Positions 1-6,649 of a stretch of 11,580 nt of DNA are shown here, piece after piece. A model generated the notes under the pieces. That model was not told the origin of the DNA. It searched no databases and worked only from the letters and a program-made list of their open reading frames with translations. Made by a program: the position numbers and the translations under genes. The stretch comes from an uncultured Lewinella sp. (GTDB lineage Bacteria > Bacteroidota > Bacteroidia > Chitinophagales > Saprospiraceae). Every line of letters begins with the position of its first letter. The stretch's first letter is position 1. Where the stretch lies: contig CALIGP010000247.1 of the NCBI GenBank assembly GCA_938021455.1, positions 1-11,580 of the forward strand, given 5' to 3'.

Positions 1-246
1 CGAGCCTTGCGATAGCTTGGCTCGTCCGCCGAGAGGATTCGGGCCATTAGCCCCATTCGGCCGACGTAGGGTGTTCATTAGTTTGATAGCATGATAATTT
101 GCCATTTACAATTCAGAATTTACAACGTGTAATTGCCGTGTAACATGCATGACAAGAAATTTTCAATTGTACATCTTGAATGATAAATGGTAAATTTTGA
201 ACACCATTCGGCCGACGAGCCAAGCTACGCAAGGCTCGGCGGACGA
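1..246. repeat. Compound intergenic inverted repeat
   Basis: This gene-free stretch consists of nested repeats. The outermost arms are 1-26 and 214-238, near-perfect inverted copies (one extra A at position 12), each of which can also fold on itself through CGAGCC and GGCTCG around an 11-base loop. Inside lie GGTGTTCA (70-77) against TGAACACC (198-205), then an A+T-rich pair, 95-114 against 178-197, matching at 16 of 20 positions. A 14-base direct repeat, CCATTCGGCCGACG, occurs at 53-66 and 204-217. The core between the arms (115-177) is A+T-rich and shows no ORF. It may be a dispersed intergenic element of this genome, or a transcript end for the minus-strand gene at 276-1394, although no T-tract follows the hairpin. 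Copy number elsewhere cannot be judged from this window. Confidence 0.75.
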
Positions 247-275
247 AGTAAATCCATAAGATCCGTAAAAGCTCA

Positions 276-1394
276 CTAATCAACTTTCGGCTTAGCGTAA
301 AAGTCGCCCCTTGAATTAGTGTAAATACAATAGTCTACGTCCATATCCCAAAAGCCAACGTGGGTAAGATTGGGGGCTCCTAACGGAACGAGCATAATGG
401 AGCGTTTGCCATCAATCAGCTGTCTTTCTTCCCGCTCATAGCGATTATCCAAACTGGTGTCAAAGTAGTACAGGTAATCATAGACAAAATCCACGTAACT
501 CTTCTTGCTCGTTTTACGGGCAGATAAGCTCCGCAGCACAAATTGGTCGTAGTTATTACTGATGGCATCCTGAAATTCGATAGCGTTCAGGGGAACGTTA
601 TTCAGGGTCGGCATAACATTAAACTGCCCATCAATGAATACCCACTTTTGCAAGTCATCTAAGTACACTTCCGTAGCCACGTGGCCTGGGGGTCTTGTGC
701 TGTTTTCGGCATCTTTGGTTTTCAGGTAGACGGTTCTCGCCTGATACCCTAAAGCACTGAGCTGATCCCTCAACACAATGGCGTAGGCGAAACACGGGAA
801 TTGCTGTCCGGTATTTGCCTCATTGAGAATGGTGATGGCATCGTTTTTTGAGGGAGAATTGTTCCCGCTATGGTTCCAGCGGCTATTCGTCCAGTTCAAT
901 ACGGAAAGCACCACTTCAGCATCACTCATACTATCCTCAATAAAATCTAAGGGATACGCCGCCTTAAGGCCCGCCAGGTAGTCACTGGATTTCGTTGGGT
1001 ATTTGATGCCAATCTGCGGATTTTGTGCTTCCTCAAAATCTATCTCCTCCGCTTGAAAGGGGACCCCCTGAATAATGGTGTGGGCATAGGTACTTTCATC
1101 CAGCTTCACATAAAAGCTTTTCGTTGTGTTGGCGGCTATATCGAATTCAATACTGTCAATATCGGTTTTGAACTCGAACGACTCTACAGAACTATAGCAA
1201 ACTACCGTTAGGGTATCATGTTCTACCTGTGGCGCAATGCTCCATCTTCCGGGATACCATTCCTCCCCTACTCGGTAGGTAGTCCAGTCTGAATTCGCTT
1301 TGATAACGGGGCTGTTATTATGGGTCAGCTTTCTGGCGGCAGAACACCCCGCCAACACTAAAAACATAAAAATAATGGCTGGAAATACTCTCAT
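276..1394 (-). CDS. Transglutaminase-like domain lipoprotein
   Basis: This is a predicted 372-residue lipoprotein. The frame is open further upstream to a TTG at 1499, but the ATG at 1394 is chosen because it begins MRVFPAIIFMFLVLAGC, a short basic start, a hydrophobic stretch and a lipobox with the lipidated Cys at residue 17. A core resembling the transglutaminase/cysteine-protease fold follows. The candidate triad is Cys201 (in FPCFAYA), His238 (in GHVATEVYL) and Asp255 (in WVFIDGQFN), with the order and spacing of bacterial transglutaminase-like domains. The region before it (about 18-190) is beta-rich and unrecognised, and the last 115 residues match no family I know. Members of the superfamily are mostly peptidases or amidases, so cell-surface peptide or cross-link processing is possible; the substrate is unknown. 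No operon partner is evident: the next gene upstream ends 139 bases away and a promoter sits between. Confidence 0.8.
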   Translation of the reverse strand: MRVFPAIIFMFLVLAGCSAARKLTHNNSPVIKANSDWTTYRVGEEWYPGRWSIAPQVEHDTLTVVCYSSVESFEFKTDIDSIEFDIAANTTKSFYVKLDESTYAHTIIQGVPFQAEEIDFEEAQNPQIGIKYPTKSSDYLAGLKAAYPLDFIEDSMSDAEVVLSVLNWTNSRWNHSGNNSPSKNDAITILNEANTGQQFPCFAYAIVLRDQLSALGYQARTVYLKTKDAENSTRPPGHVATEVYLDDLQKWVFIDGQFNVMPTLNNVPLNAIEFQDAISNNYDQFVLRSLSARKTSKKSYVDFVYDYLYYFDTSLDNRYEREERQLIDGKRSIMLVPLGAPNLTHVGFWDMDVDYCIYTNSRGDFYAKPKVD

Positions 1395-1496
1395 TTGCGG
1401 CTTTGCTTTTATGCCACTCAACGATCTTACGCCCTGAGCAGTGTGGAGACTCGCCCTTTTAACGAGACGAAGATCTTTATACTGCTGGTCATAAAG

Positions 1497-1529
1497 CAAA
1501 AGTAGTTAGAGCATTCGCTTTCCAGGCAA
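1497..1529 (-). promoter_or_regulatory. Bacteroidota-type promoter for the transglutaminase-like lipoprotein
   Basis: Read on the minus strand, TACTTTTG (1504-1497) is an exact match to the Bacteroidota -7 element TAnnTTTG. A TTG (1529-1527) lies 22 bases upstream, within the 17-23 base spacing described for the phylum. Transcription would start near 1490 and leave a leader of about 95 bases before the ATG at 1394. This supports the internal ATG over the TTG at 1499, which lies inside the -7 element itself. The assignment is by consensus only. Confidence 0.5.
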
Positions 1530-1533
1530 GATA

Positions 1534-1989
1534 TCAACTCCCTACTCCATACTGTTCCTTAGCACTCCGGATCTGTTCTTCTTCCGTCGTATCCGGGAAC
1601 AAACGATACCGTGGCGAGATGATGGGCTTAGACCGCTCGGGGCTAATCCGAAAAATAGACCGAAAGGGGAATTTCCCTCCGGTAAGGGCGATCAGTCCCT
1701 CGGACAGCTCAGCGAACTCGTCGTCTTCTTCTGATACAACCGAGGCCGTTCCTTTAAGCTGCAGGCCCTTCTGCACAAGTACGTCCAGAAAGCTGACGCA
1801 GACGGCCGGGTTTTCCTGGATATTCCGCAGGCTCCCGGGCGAGGCGATGTTGGCGATCAGCAAGGTTCCGTCTGCATGCAAGAGAAATATCTCCTTCGGG
1901 GAGACATTGGGCTCTCCGGCGGCGGAGGCCGTCGCCAGCCAGCAGAGGACGCTTTGCGCTACGTATTTCTCAAGGTCTTTATGATTCAT
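1534..1989 (-). CDS. Pyridoxamine 5'-phosphate oxidase-family flavin-binding protein
   Basis: A 151-residue cytoplasmic protein with the split-barrel fold of the PNPOx-like family. Seen in order are the N-terminal strand LCWLATASAAGEPNVSPKE (15-33), the central LLIANIASPGSLRNIQENP (43-61), where family members bind the FMN phosphate, and the strand VCVSFLDV...GLQLKGTA (63-82). The length fits the small stand-alone members, which use FMN, F420 or heme, and not true PdxH enzymes of about 210 residues. A pyridoxine-pathway role is therefore not implied; a flavin-dependent reductase or stress-related function is more usual. The charged C-terminus (residues 114-151) is typical of a subgroup annotated only as predicted flavin-nucleotide-binding. 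The gene starts at the ATG at 1989; no clear Shine-Dalgarno site precedes it. It appears to be a single-gene unit. Confidence 0.85.
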   Translation of the reverse strand: MNHKDLEKYVAQSVLCWLATASAAGEPNVSPKEIFLLHADGTLLIANIASPGSLRNIQENPAVCVSFLDVLVQKGLQLKGTASVVSEEDDEFAELSEGLIALTGGKFPFRSIFRISPERSKPIISPRYRLFPDTTEEEQIRSAKEQYGVGS

Positions 1990-1996
1990 TGGGCCA

Positions 1997-2087
1997 GGGC
2001 AAGATTATTAGTGTCGGATGACTAAGGTAGGGAAGTGGACACTGTCTTTAAACCTACAGTCACCATCCTTCGAATAATAAATTGCCC
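1997..2087. repeat. Long imperfect intergenic hairpin
   Basis: The two halves of this stretch are complementary in successive blocks. GGGCAA plus ATTATT (1997-2009) pairs with AATAAT plus TTGCCC (2073-2087). GGATG (2016-2020) pairs with CATCC (2064-2068). GACT plus GTAGG (2020-2031) pairs with CCTAC plus AGTC (2053-2061). The apical loop is about 21 bases. It sits between the 3' end of the SulP gene and the start of the PNPOx-family gene, so it would be part of the SulP 3' region and overlap the PNPOx promoter zone. There is no T-tract on either strand, so a simple intrinsic terminator is unlikely. A miniature mobile-element remnant or an RNA structure is possible. Confidence 0.5.
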
Positions 2088-2197
2088 AAACGATCCCTCG
2101 ACTACCACCTCCACTACCTGCGGTCGGTCGGTGTTCGCTCGGGAACCCGCGTCTTAGGTAAAAACCGTTCGTGCAAATTGTTATTCACACCTCACCA

Positions 2198-4507
2198 TCA
2201 CGTTCCCTTCCCATTCAAGAGCGCCGCCAACTCTCTACCGTAATCTATAAACGCAATAGTTTCATCTGTTCGCGCCAATTTGATTTTATCAAAAATGATT
2301 ACAGCCTCACCGTTACTTTCTAAATGATAAATCTGGTGGTTTTCGAAAAAACGAATGATTTCATCGGTAAAGAAGGATCGGATCTCAGACTCCTCATTTC
2401 CCATAATCAGGAATTTTTTAGAGAAGTCTGGGTACATCTCAAAATCAATATCCTTATACCCCGTAAAGGCCATTACTCGATCAAATAATTTTTCGAAGAC
2501 GCCTTCTTTTTCCATGGTAAACACGGGTATTTTCTTATTCAACTTTAAGACCATTAGCGTCGTATTAAACGTCTCAGCCGTAAAAGCTGCCCCTTCATTG
2601 AAGATTACATCAGCCATTTCCCAGGACACATCCAACTCTTCAAAAGTTCCTTTAAGACAATTGGATTTTTGTTCGATGGGCCTGATTTCAAAGAAGTGAA
2701 AGTTCTTCAGATAACTTGTATCCCAATCTATTTTTTTAGTGTATTGATAATCGTTTTCATTGGCTAAATTTTGTAATCGCGTTTCCCTGGGTGACAGCTT
2801 AACCGGAGAGTTGTTTAAAGCAATTTTTAAAGCTCTGTTATGTGTAGACGATGAAACGTGCGATCCCAACCCCTTTATAACAACCTTACCGCCCGTGTCT
2901 TTTTGCATTTTCAAGTAATCCACCAGATAATCCATATAGGTCATGCCAACCAATCTTGTCTCCGACAGATCAATGTTAACATCTGCTCCAGAAGGAATTT
3001 GAGCCACTAATTTGTCTGCGTTTAAGATGCCCAGAAAATTTGCAATTCCCTTAATGTTTAAGTCGTAGCTGCCATCTGGCTTCTCCACCAAATTGGAGCC
3101 CGACTTGTAAATCATTTTAAAAAACTCAGGTATGGACACCTTCGCCAATAGCATGTGACTGACCATAGCCAATAGCAACCCGCCCAATAATCCAATTAGC
3201 AGATTAGTGTACAGGGTTAAAATCATCGTTCCAACAAAGAAAATCAATTGCTCAGCTCCATGGCTGTAAACTTGTTTGAAGACGGCGGGTGAAGCCAATT
3301 TGAAGCCAGTATAAACGAGCAAAATAGCAAAAGCACACAGGGGTACTTGCCTCATTATTGGGCTCAGTACGACAATGAAAATCAATAGCAAAAGCCCTTG
3401 ATACATGTTAGACCACTTGGTCTTCGCACCATTATGGATGTTGACCGTACTTCGAATAATCACCGCAATAATTGGCAAGCCTCCAATCATTCCAGCTACC
3501 ATCGTACTCAATCCAATACCCGTCAAATCTTTGTTCAGATCCGTCTTTCGTTTATAAGGGTCAATTTTATCAACGGCTTTTGCAATCGCCAGAGATTCAA
3601 TACTTGTTATGATCAGGATGGACAATACGGTTGTCCAGAATTCAATGGTGCCAATTTTACCAAAATTAGGATGCATTATGGAATCCATAATGTTGTCGGG
3701 GATGTCCAACAGTAGACTTGGCCCTACCTCATACATCTTTCCAAAGAAAGAGAGCGTATGTTGTTCAAAGAAATTGAAGAAATAGACAAACGGAATGGAA
3801 AGGGCAATAACCCACATTGGCGCAGGCAAAAAATGGAAAAACCGATAGCTTATTTTGGACTGAAACAATAGTAGAAGCAGGCCCGCCAAAGCAATAACCA
3901 CCACAAACGGATTGGCTTGCGGTAAGTATTTAACCGCATCAATGAGGTTTTGTATGATGCTTGGGCTATCAGAATGCGTGCCCATGGCGACATGGATCTG
4001 CTTAGCAAAAATGATGATTCCAATGGCTGCTAAAAGGCCATGAATGACGGAAGAATGGAAGATGTCCGCAAGTCGCCCCAGCTTCAACAGACCCAATAAT
4101 ACTTGGATAGCCCCAGAAACGACTACTGCTGCTAATACATAGTTGAAGGCTTGCCCTGAACCATCATCCATCAGTGTTATGCCCAAGAGAATGACCGCGA
4201 TTACTCCTTTTGCCGGTCCGTTGACGGAAATATGACCACCACGATAAAGTGTTGTGACAACGCCACCAACAACTGCTGAAAGGATACCTGACATCGCGGG
4301 AGCACCCGCTGCCAAAGCAATACCTAATGAAAGGGGTAAAGCGATGAGTGAGACACTCAACGCTGCGATTAAATCACTTTGCCAATTTTCAATTAACCCC
4401 GGAAAGCCTTCTTTTGGTGTAATTTCCATATATTTTGTTGTCGATCCATCCTTAGGGACGCCGTATAAATAACTTACTGGTTTTTGACCTGACGTTTTTG
4501 TTCTCAC
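2198..4507 (-). CDS. SulP-family inorganic anion transporter with STAS-like and extra C-terminal domain
   Basis: This is a 769-residue inner-membrane transporter. About 11-13 hydrophobic helices span residues 44-456. The first carries the SulP signature around LPLSLGIALAAGAP (57-70). The signature region ESLAIAKAVDKIDPYKRKTD through GGLPIIAVIIRSTVN and GAKTKW (304-365) is also present. A STAS-like domain follows (about 480-550; VNIDLSETRLVGMTYMDYL), where the family forms regulatory contacts. About 170 residues after it (600-769) match no domain I can name. Bacteroidota relatives are usually predicted to carry bicarbonate or sulfate and often neighbour a carbonic anhydrase; none is visible here, so the substrate is open. 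The longest frame uses GTG at 4507. The ATG at 4429 is a strong alternative, since the conserved part begins just after it and neither start has a well-placed Shine-Dalgarno site. Confidence 0.92.
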   Translation of the reverse strand: MRTKTSGQKPVSYLYGVPKDGSTTKYMEITPKEGFPGLIENWQSDLIAALSVSLIALPLSLGIALAAGAPAMSGILSAVVGGVVTTLYRGGHISVNGPAKGVIAVILLGITLMDDGSGQAFNYVLAAVVVSGAIQVLLGLLKLGRLADIFHSSVIHGLLAAIGIIIFAKQIHVAMGTHSDSPSIIQNLIDAVKYLPQANPFVVVIALAGLLLLLFQSKISYRFFHFLPAPMWVIALSIPFVYFFNFFEQHTLSFFGKMYEVGPSLLLDIPDNIMDSIMHPNFGKIGTIEFWTTVLSILIITSIESLAIAKAVDKIDPYKRKTDLNKDLTGIGLSTMVAGMIGGLPIIAVIIRSTVNIHNGAKTKWSNMYQGLLLLIFIVVLSPIMRQVPLCAFAILLVYTGFKLASPAVFKQVYSHGAEQLIFFVGTMILTLYTNLLIGLLGGLLLAMVSHMLLAKVSIPEFFKMIYKSGSNLVEKPDGSYDLNIKGIANFLGILNADKLVAQIPSGADVNIDLSETRLVGMTYMDYLVDYLKMQKDTGGKVVIKGLGSHVSSSTHNRALKIALNNSPVKLSPRETRLQNLANENDYQYTKKIDWDTSYLKNFHFFEIRPIEQKSNCLKGTFEELDVSWEMADVIFNEGAAFTAETFNTTLMVLKLNKKIPVFTMEKEGVFEKLFDRVMAFTGYKDIDFEMYPDFSKKFLIMGNEESEIRSFFTDEIIRFFENHQIYHLESNGEAVIIFDKIKLARTDETIAFIDYGRELAALLNGKGT

Positions 4508-4833
4508 TGTTCTTACAAATCCTTTGCATAGCCTACGTTACGGAAATGATTTTTAAGAATAGTGAGGGCAAAATAAGGCGGTCAAAAGACGTAAGTTGTT
4601 TGTACGGCGCCCCTTAGCACTCAATAGGAGCGTTTGTTGTGTTTACGCAACGGGGTAGTCTCGCTGGCTAGCATCAAGCTGGCGTAAATATAGCAAACGG
4701 GCTTGGCGTTTATGGAAAAAAGCCTTCAGGCACTGGGTAATCGTCAGTTCGAAGCTGAACGCTTACGGCTCCCCTGCCTCCCACCATCCTCTCGCACCCG
4801 CGCCCCGTCGCAAAAAAATCCTCCTCCTCAAGG
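4508..4833. other. Gene-free stretch between the SulP and kinase genes
   Basis: No frame here has coding character on either strand. The only structures noted are a 6-bp stem with a TTTA loop (4636-4651) and a run of seven A (4812-4818). On the minus strand that run is a T-tract 15 bases after the kinase stop codon, but no convincing GC-rich stem precedes it. It should contain the SulP promoter, but I found no full TTG/TAnnTTTG pair. Confidence 0.5.
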
Positions 4834-6492
4834 CTAGCTCTCCCCCACCCAAATCACCGTCTCCCACCCTCCCGGAACCGGCCCATATTCCATGGTCCAA
4901 TCCTCGCCATAGTTCTCCCGGAGGCGGGCTTCGATGTAGCGGAGCCCGGTTCCTTTAGTCCTCTTCTCTTGCGGGCTATCGGCATTCCCTGGCGCAAAGA
5001 AGTGATAGCGAAGCCGGTTCCCATCTGACCTTTGCCGCAGGGTAAAGCTCAGTGTCTCCTCTCCTGGAATATCAGCGGGCTGATGACTAATCCCGTTTTC
5101 CAGCAGGGTCAGTAAAACGGCCGGCGGAATCATAGCCTTAGGCTCCCACAATTCCGTCCGTAATTCGTAGCGGGCCATTTTGCGAAAGCTCATCACGGTG
5201 AGGTGGGTTCGACAGAGGGCAATCTCCTGCTCCAGAGGGATGAGCTTTTCGTCCGCACTGTCCAGCAAAATCCGGAACTCTTCGCTCAGGGCCAGTAGCA
5301 GCTCCACGCCCCGGGCCGGGTGTTCCTCGATCCAGTCAATGGCGGAAGCAATGGAATTCATCAGGAAGTGAGGCTGGATGCTCTTCTTCAGCAACTGCAG
5401 CTTTAAGCGACTGGAACGAAGCAGGGCGGCCTCCCGCAAACGGCTTTCCTCCCGCTCGCGTAGCACGAGCGAGATCAGGATGATAATCACCAGATAGGCG
5501 AAGCCAACGTAAAGGGCCACGTCATAGTTCAGGTAGGCCAGCGGCAAGGTGACGGCCACCGGAAGTATCCCAGCCAAAGCCAGTTTCCCACCCGGAATTT
5601 TTCGTTGCACCGCCCGAAAGCAGACACCTGCCCCCATGAAAAAACCGACAATCATACCGTAGTTCGTAGCGGGGTCGTAGCCGTACCAGGTGGTAAACAG
5701 CAATGCCCCGAATATTCCTAGCTGCAGGGCGACCGCCCAGCCGAGCAGACGCAGCCCAAAGCGAAGCATAAAAAACAATGGCAGCGCCGCACTGATCACC
5801 CAGCTGAGGCCAAGGATTAATTGTAAACGGGTAAAGTGCCAGGGGTAAGGATAGAAATAATAAGATCGTATGTACTCCAGGATCAGCAAAGCAAAAAAAG
5901 CCAGACAGATAACGGAGAAGGCCAATAAGGAACCGTCTTGCCGGTTAAGCAAAAAACGAAAGCCGAAGAACAGCCCAATCACCAGAAACATGCCCGCATA
6001 GAGGTGCAAAAAGGAGGTGACCGTAAGTGGCCAGACGAGGGGGCTGACGTAATCCGTCATAAAAACGCCGTAGAAACGTACCCGGCCGTCAGCGTGAAAA
6101 TTGGAGGTATGAAGCTCGATGCGGTGTTTCCCCGTCGTCAGCAAAGCAGGCGGCACCATATATAGGTAGTCGATCTTTCCGGGGGTTTCCGTTTCCACTG
6201 ACGAGCCGACTACCCCGTTCGTCCCCAGATACCGGCCATCGAAATAAGCTTCGGCACTGGCCAGTTGGGACACCACCATCGCGTAGGGCTGTAAAGAATC
6301 TATTGCGCCAGAGATAATGAGGTCCATCCCTACTTCATACTCTCCCACTTCTTCGGGCACCCCGGGCGACCAAGCGGAGCTTCCCACCCTACGATGCTCC
6401 ATGCCTTCGTAGCTGTATACCAAGGATGAAGGCTCCCATTCTGCACAGCCAGCTAACAATAAGCAAGAGAAAACACAGCAAATAAACTTCAT
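4834..6492 (-). CDS. LytS-type sensor histidine kinase with lipoprotein-like signal
   Basis: A 552-residue membrane sensor kinase. The N-terminus MKFICCVFSCLLLAGC is a lipobox-type signal (Cys16). A periplasmic domain of about 130 residues follows, with a jelly-roll or galactose-binding look (AEAYFDGRYLG at 80-90; GKHRIELHTSNF at 121-132). About seven membrane helices come next (152-345), as in 7TMR-DISM sensors. A coiled linker (345-368) leads to the His_kinase domain, with phospho-acceptor His375 in QPHFLMNS, N-box Asn466 in LLENGISH and G-box KGTGLRYIEARL (513-524). The architecture is that of LytS/YehU kinases, which pair with LytTR regulators. The likely partner is the LytTR gene at 8119-8838, although a plus-strand gene lies between them. 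The upstream region carries a -7-like element four bases before the ATG and a candidate LytTR site, suggesting autoregulation. The periplasmic ligand is unknown. Confidence 0.9.
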   Translation of the reverse strand: MKFICCVFSCLLLAGCAEWEPSSLVYSYEGMEHRRVGSSAWSPGVPEEVGEYEVGMDLIISGAIDSLQPYAMVVSQLASAEAYFDGRYLGTNGVVGSSVETETPGKIDYLYMVPPALLTTGKHRIELHTSNFHADGRVRFYGVFMTDYVSPLVWPLTVTSFLHLYAGMFLVIGLFFGFRFLLNRQDGSLLAFSVICLAFFALLILEYIRSYYFYPYPWHFTRLQLILGLSWVISAALPLFFMLRFGLRLLGWAVALQLGIFGALLFTTWYGYDPATNYGMIVGFFMGAGVCFRAVQRKIPGGKLALAGILPVAVTLPLAYLNYDVALYVGFAYLVIIILISLVLREREESRLREAALLRSSRLKLQLLKKSIQPHFLMNSIASAIDWIEEHPARGVELLLALSEEFRILLDSADEKLIPLEQEIALCRTHLTVMSFRKMARYELRTELWEPKAMIPPAVLLTLLENGISHQPADIPGEETLSFTLRQRSDGNRLRYHFFAPGNADSPQEKRTKGTGLRYIEARLRENYGEDWTMEYGPVPGGWETVIWVGES

Positions 6493-6496
6493 AATA

Positions 6497-6504
6497 CGAA
6501 GGTA
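6497..6504 (-). promoter_or_regulatory. Candidate -7 element of the kinase gene
   Basis: On the minus strand the sequence TACCTTCG lies four bases before the kinase ATG and matches the Bacteroidota -7 consensus TAnnTTTG at all but one fixed position. If used, the transcript would begin at or very near the start codon, giving a leaderless or nearly leaderless message. No TTG is found at the -33 position, which would fit a promoter that depends on an activator. Confidence 0.35.
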
Positions 6505-6524
6505 CGGGGCGGTCAGACAGCGCC

Positions 6525-6554
6525 GGTGCAGTTCACCTGACGATAGGTGCGGTT
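6525..6554. promoter_or_regulatory. Putative LytTR operator: 9-bp direct repeat with 12-bp spacer
   Basis: GGTGCAGTT (6525-6533) and GGTGCGGTT (6546-6554) differ at one base and are separated by exactly 12 bases, a 21-bp period that places both on the same DNA face. Known LytTR-domain regulators such as AgrA bind two such 9-bp direct repeats with a 12-13 bp spacer, and the core GTT is shared with their consensus. The near repeat lies about 35-43 bases upstream of the expected kinase transcript start, a normal activator position. Binding by the regulator encoded at 8119-8838 is inference. The spacer also contains half of a small palindrome (CACCT and AGGTG at 6534-6549). Confidence 0.5.
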
Positions 6555-6581
6555 GGCAGGAAAAGGCTTGGGGGACCGGAT

Positions 6582-6615
6582 GAAGGGGCGGACTTTAGGG
6601 TATCGAAAGGGCGGA
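6582..6615. repeat. 11-bp direct repeat upstream of the hydrolase gene
   Basis: GAAGGGGCGGA (6582-6592) and GAAAGGGCGGA (6605-6615) differ at one base and are separated by 12 bases. The second copy ends 34 bases before the hydrolase ATG, so the pair lies in its promoter or leader. It may be a second protein-binding site or a chance duplication in a G-rich stretch. Confidence 0.4.
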
Positions 6616-6649
6616 AACCTCCTCCCCAAACCCACAAAATCCAAGTCCA

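Noticed and set aside
1..246. CRISPR array
   Set aside because: The repeats are inverted and nested, not evenly spaced direct repeats, and no cas genes are present.
1395..1499. 35-residue N-terminal extension of the transglutaminase-like lipoprotein from the TTG at 1499
   Set aside because: It would bury the lipoprotein signal that begins at the ATG at 1394, and the TTG overlaps an exact -7 promoter element.
1619..1984. Plus-strand 121-codon frame opposite the PNPOx-family gene
   Set aside because: It is antisense to a gene with clear family motifs, and its Ser-rich translation shows no domain.
4636..4651. Short hairpin GTTGTG-TTTA-CGCAAC as a terminator
   Set aside because: It has only six base pairs including one G-T, no T-tract, and is far from either gene end.
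4812..4836. T-tract after the kinase stop codon as an intrinsic terminator
   Set aside because: Seven T are present on the minus strand, but the preceding purine-rich sequence forms no stable stem.
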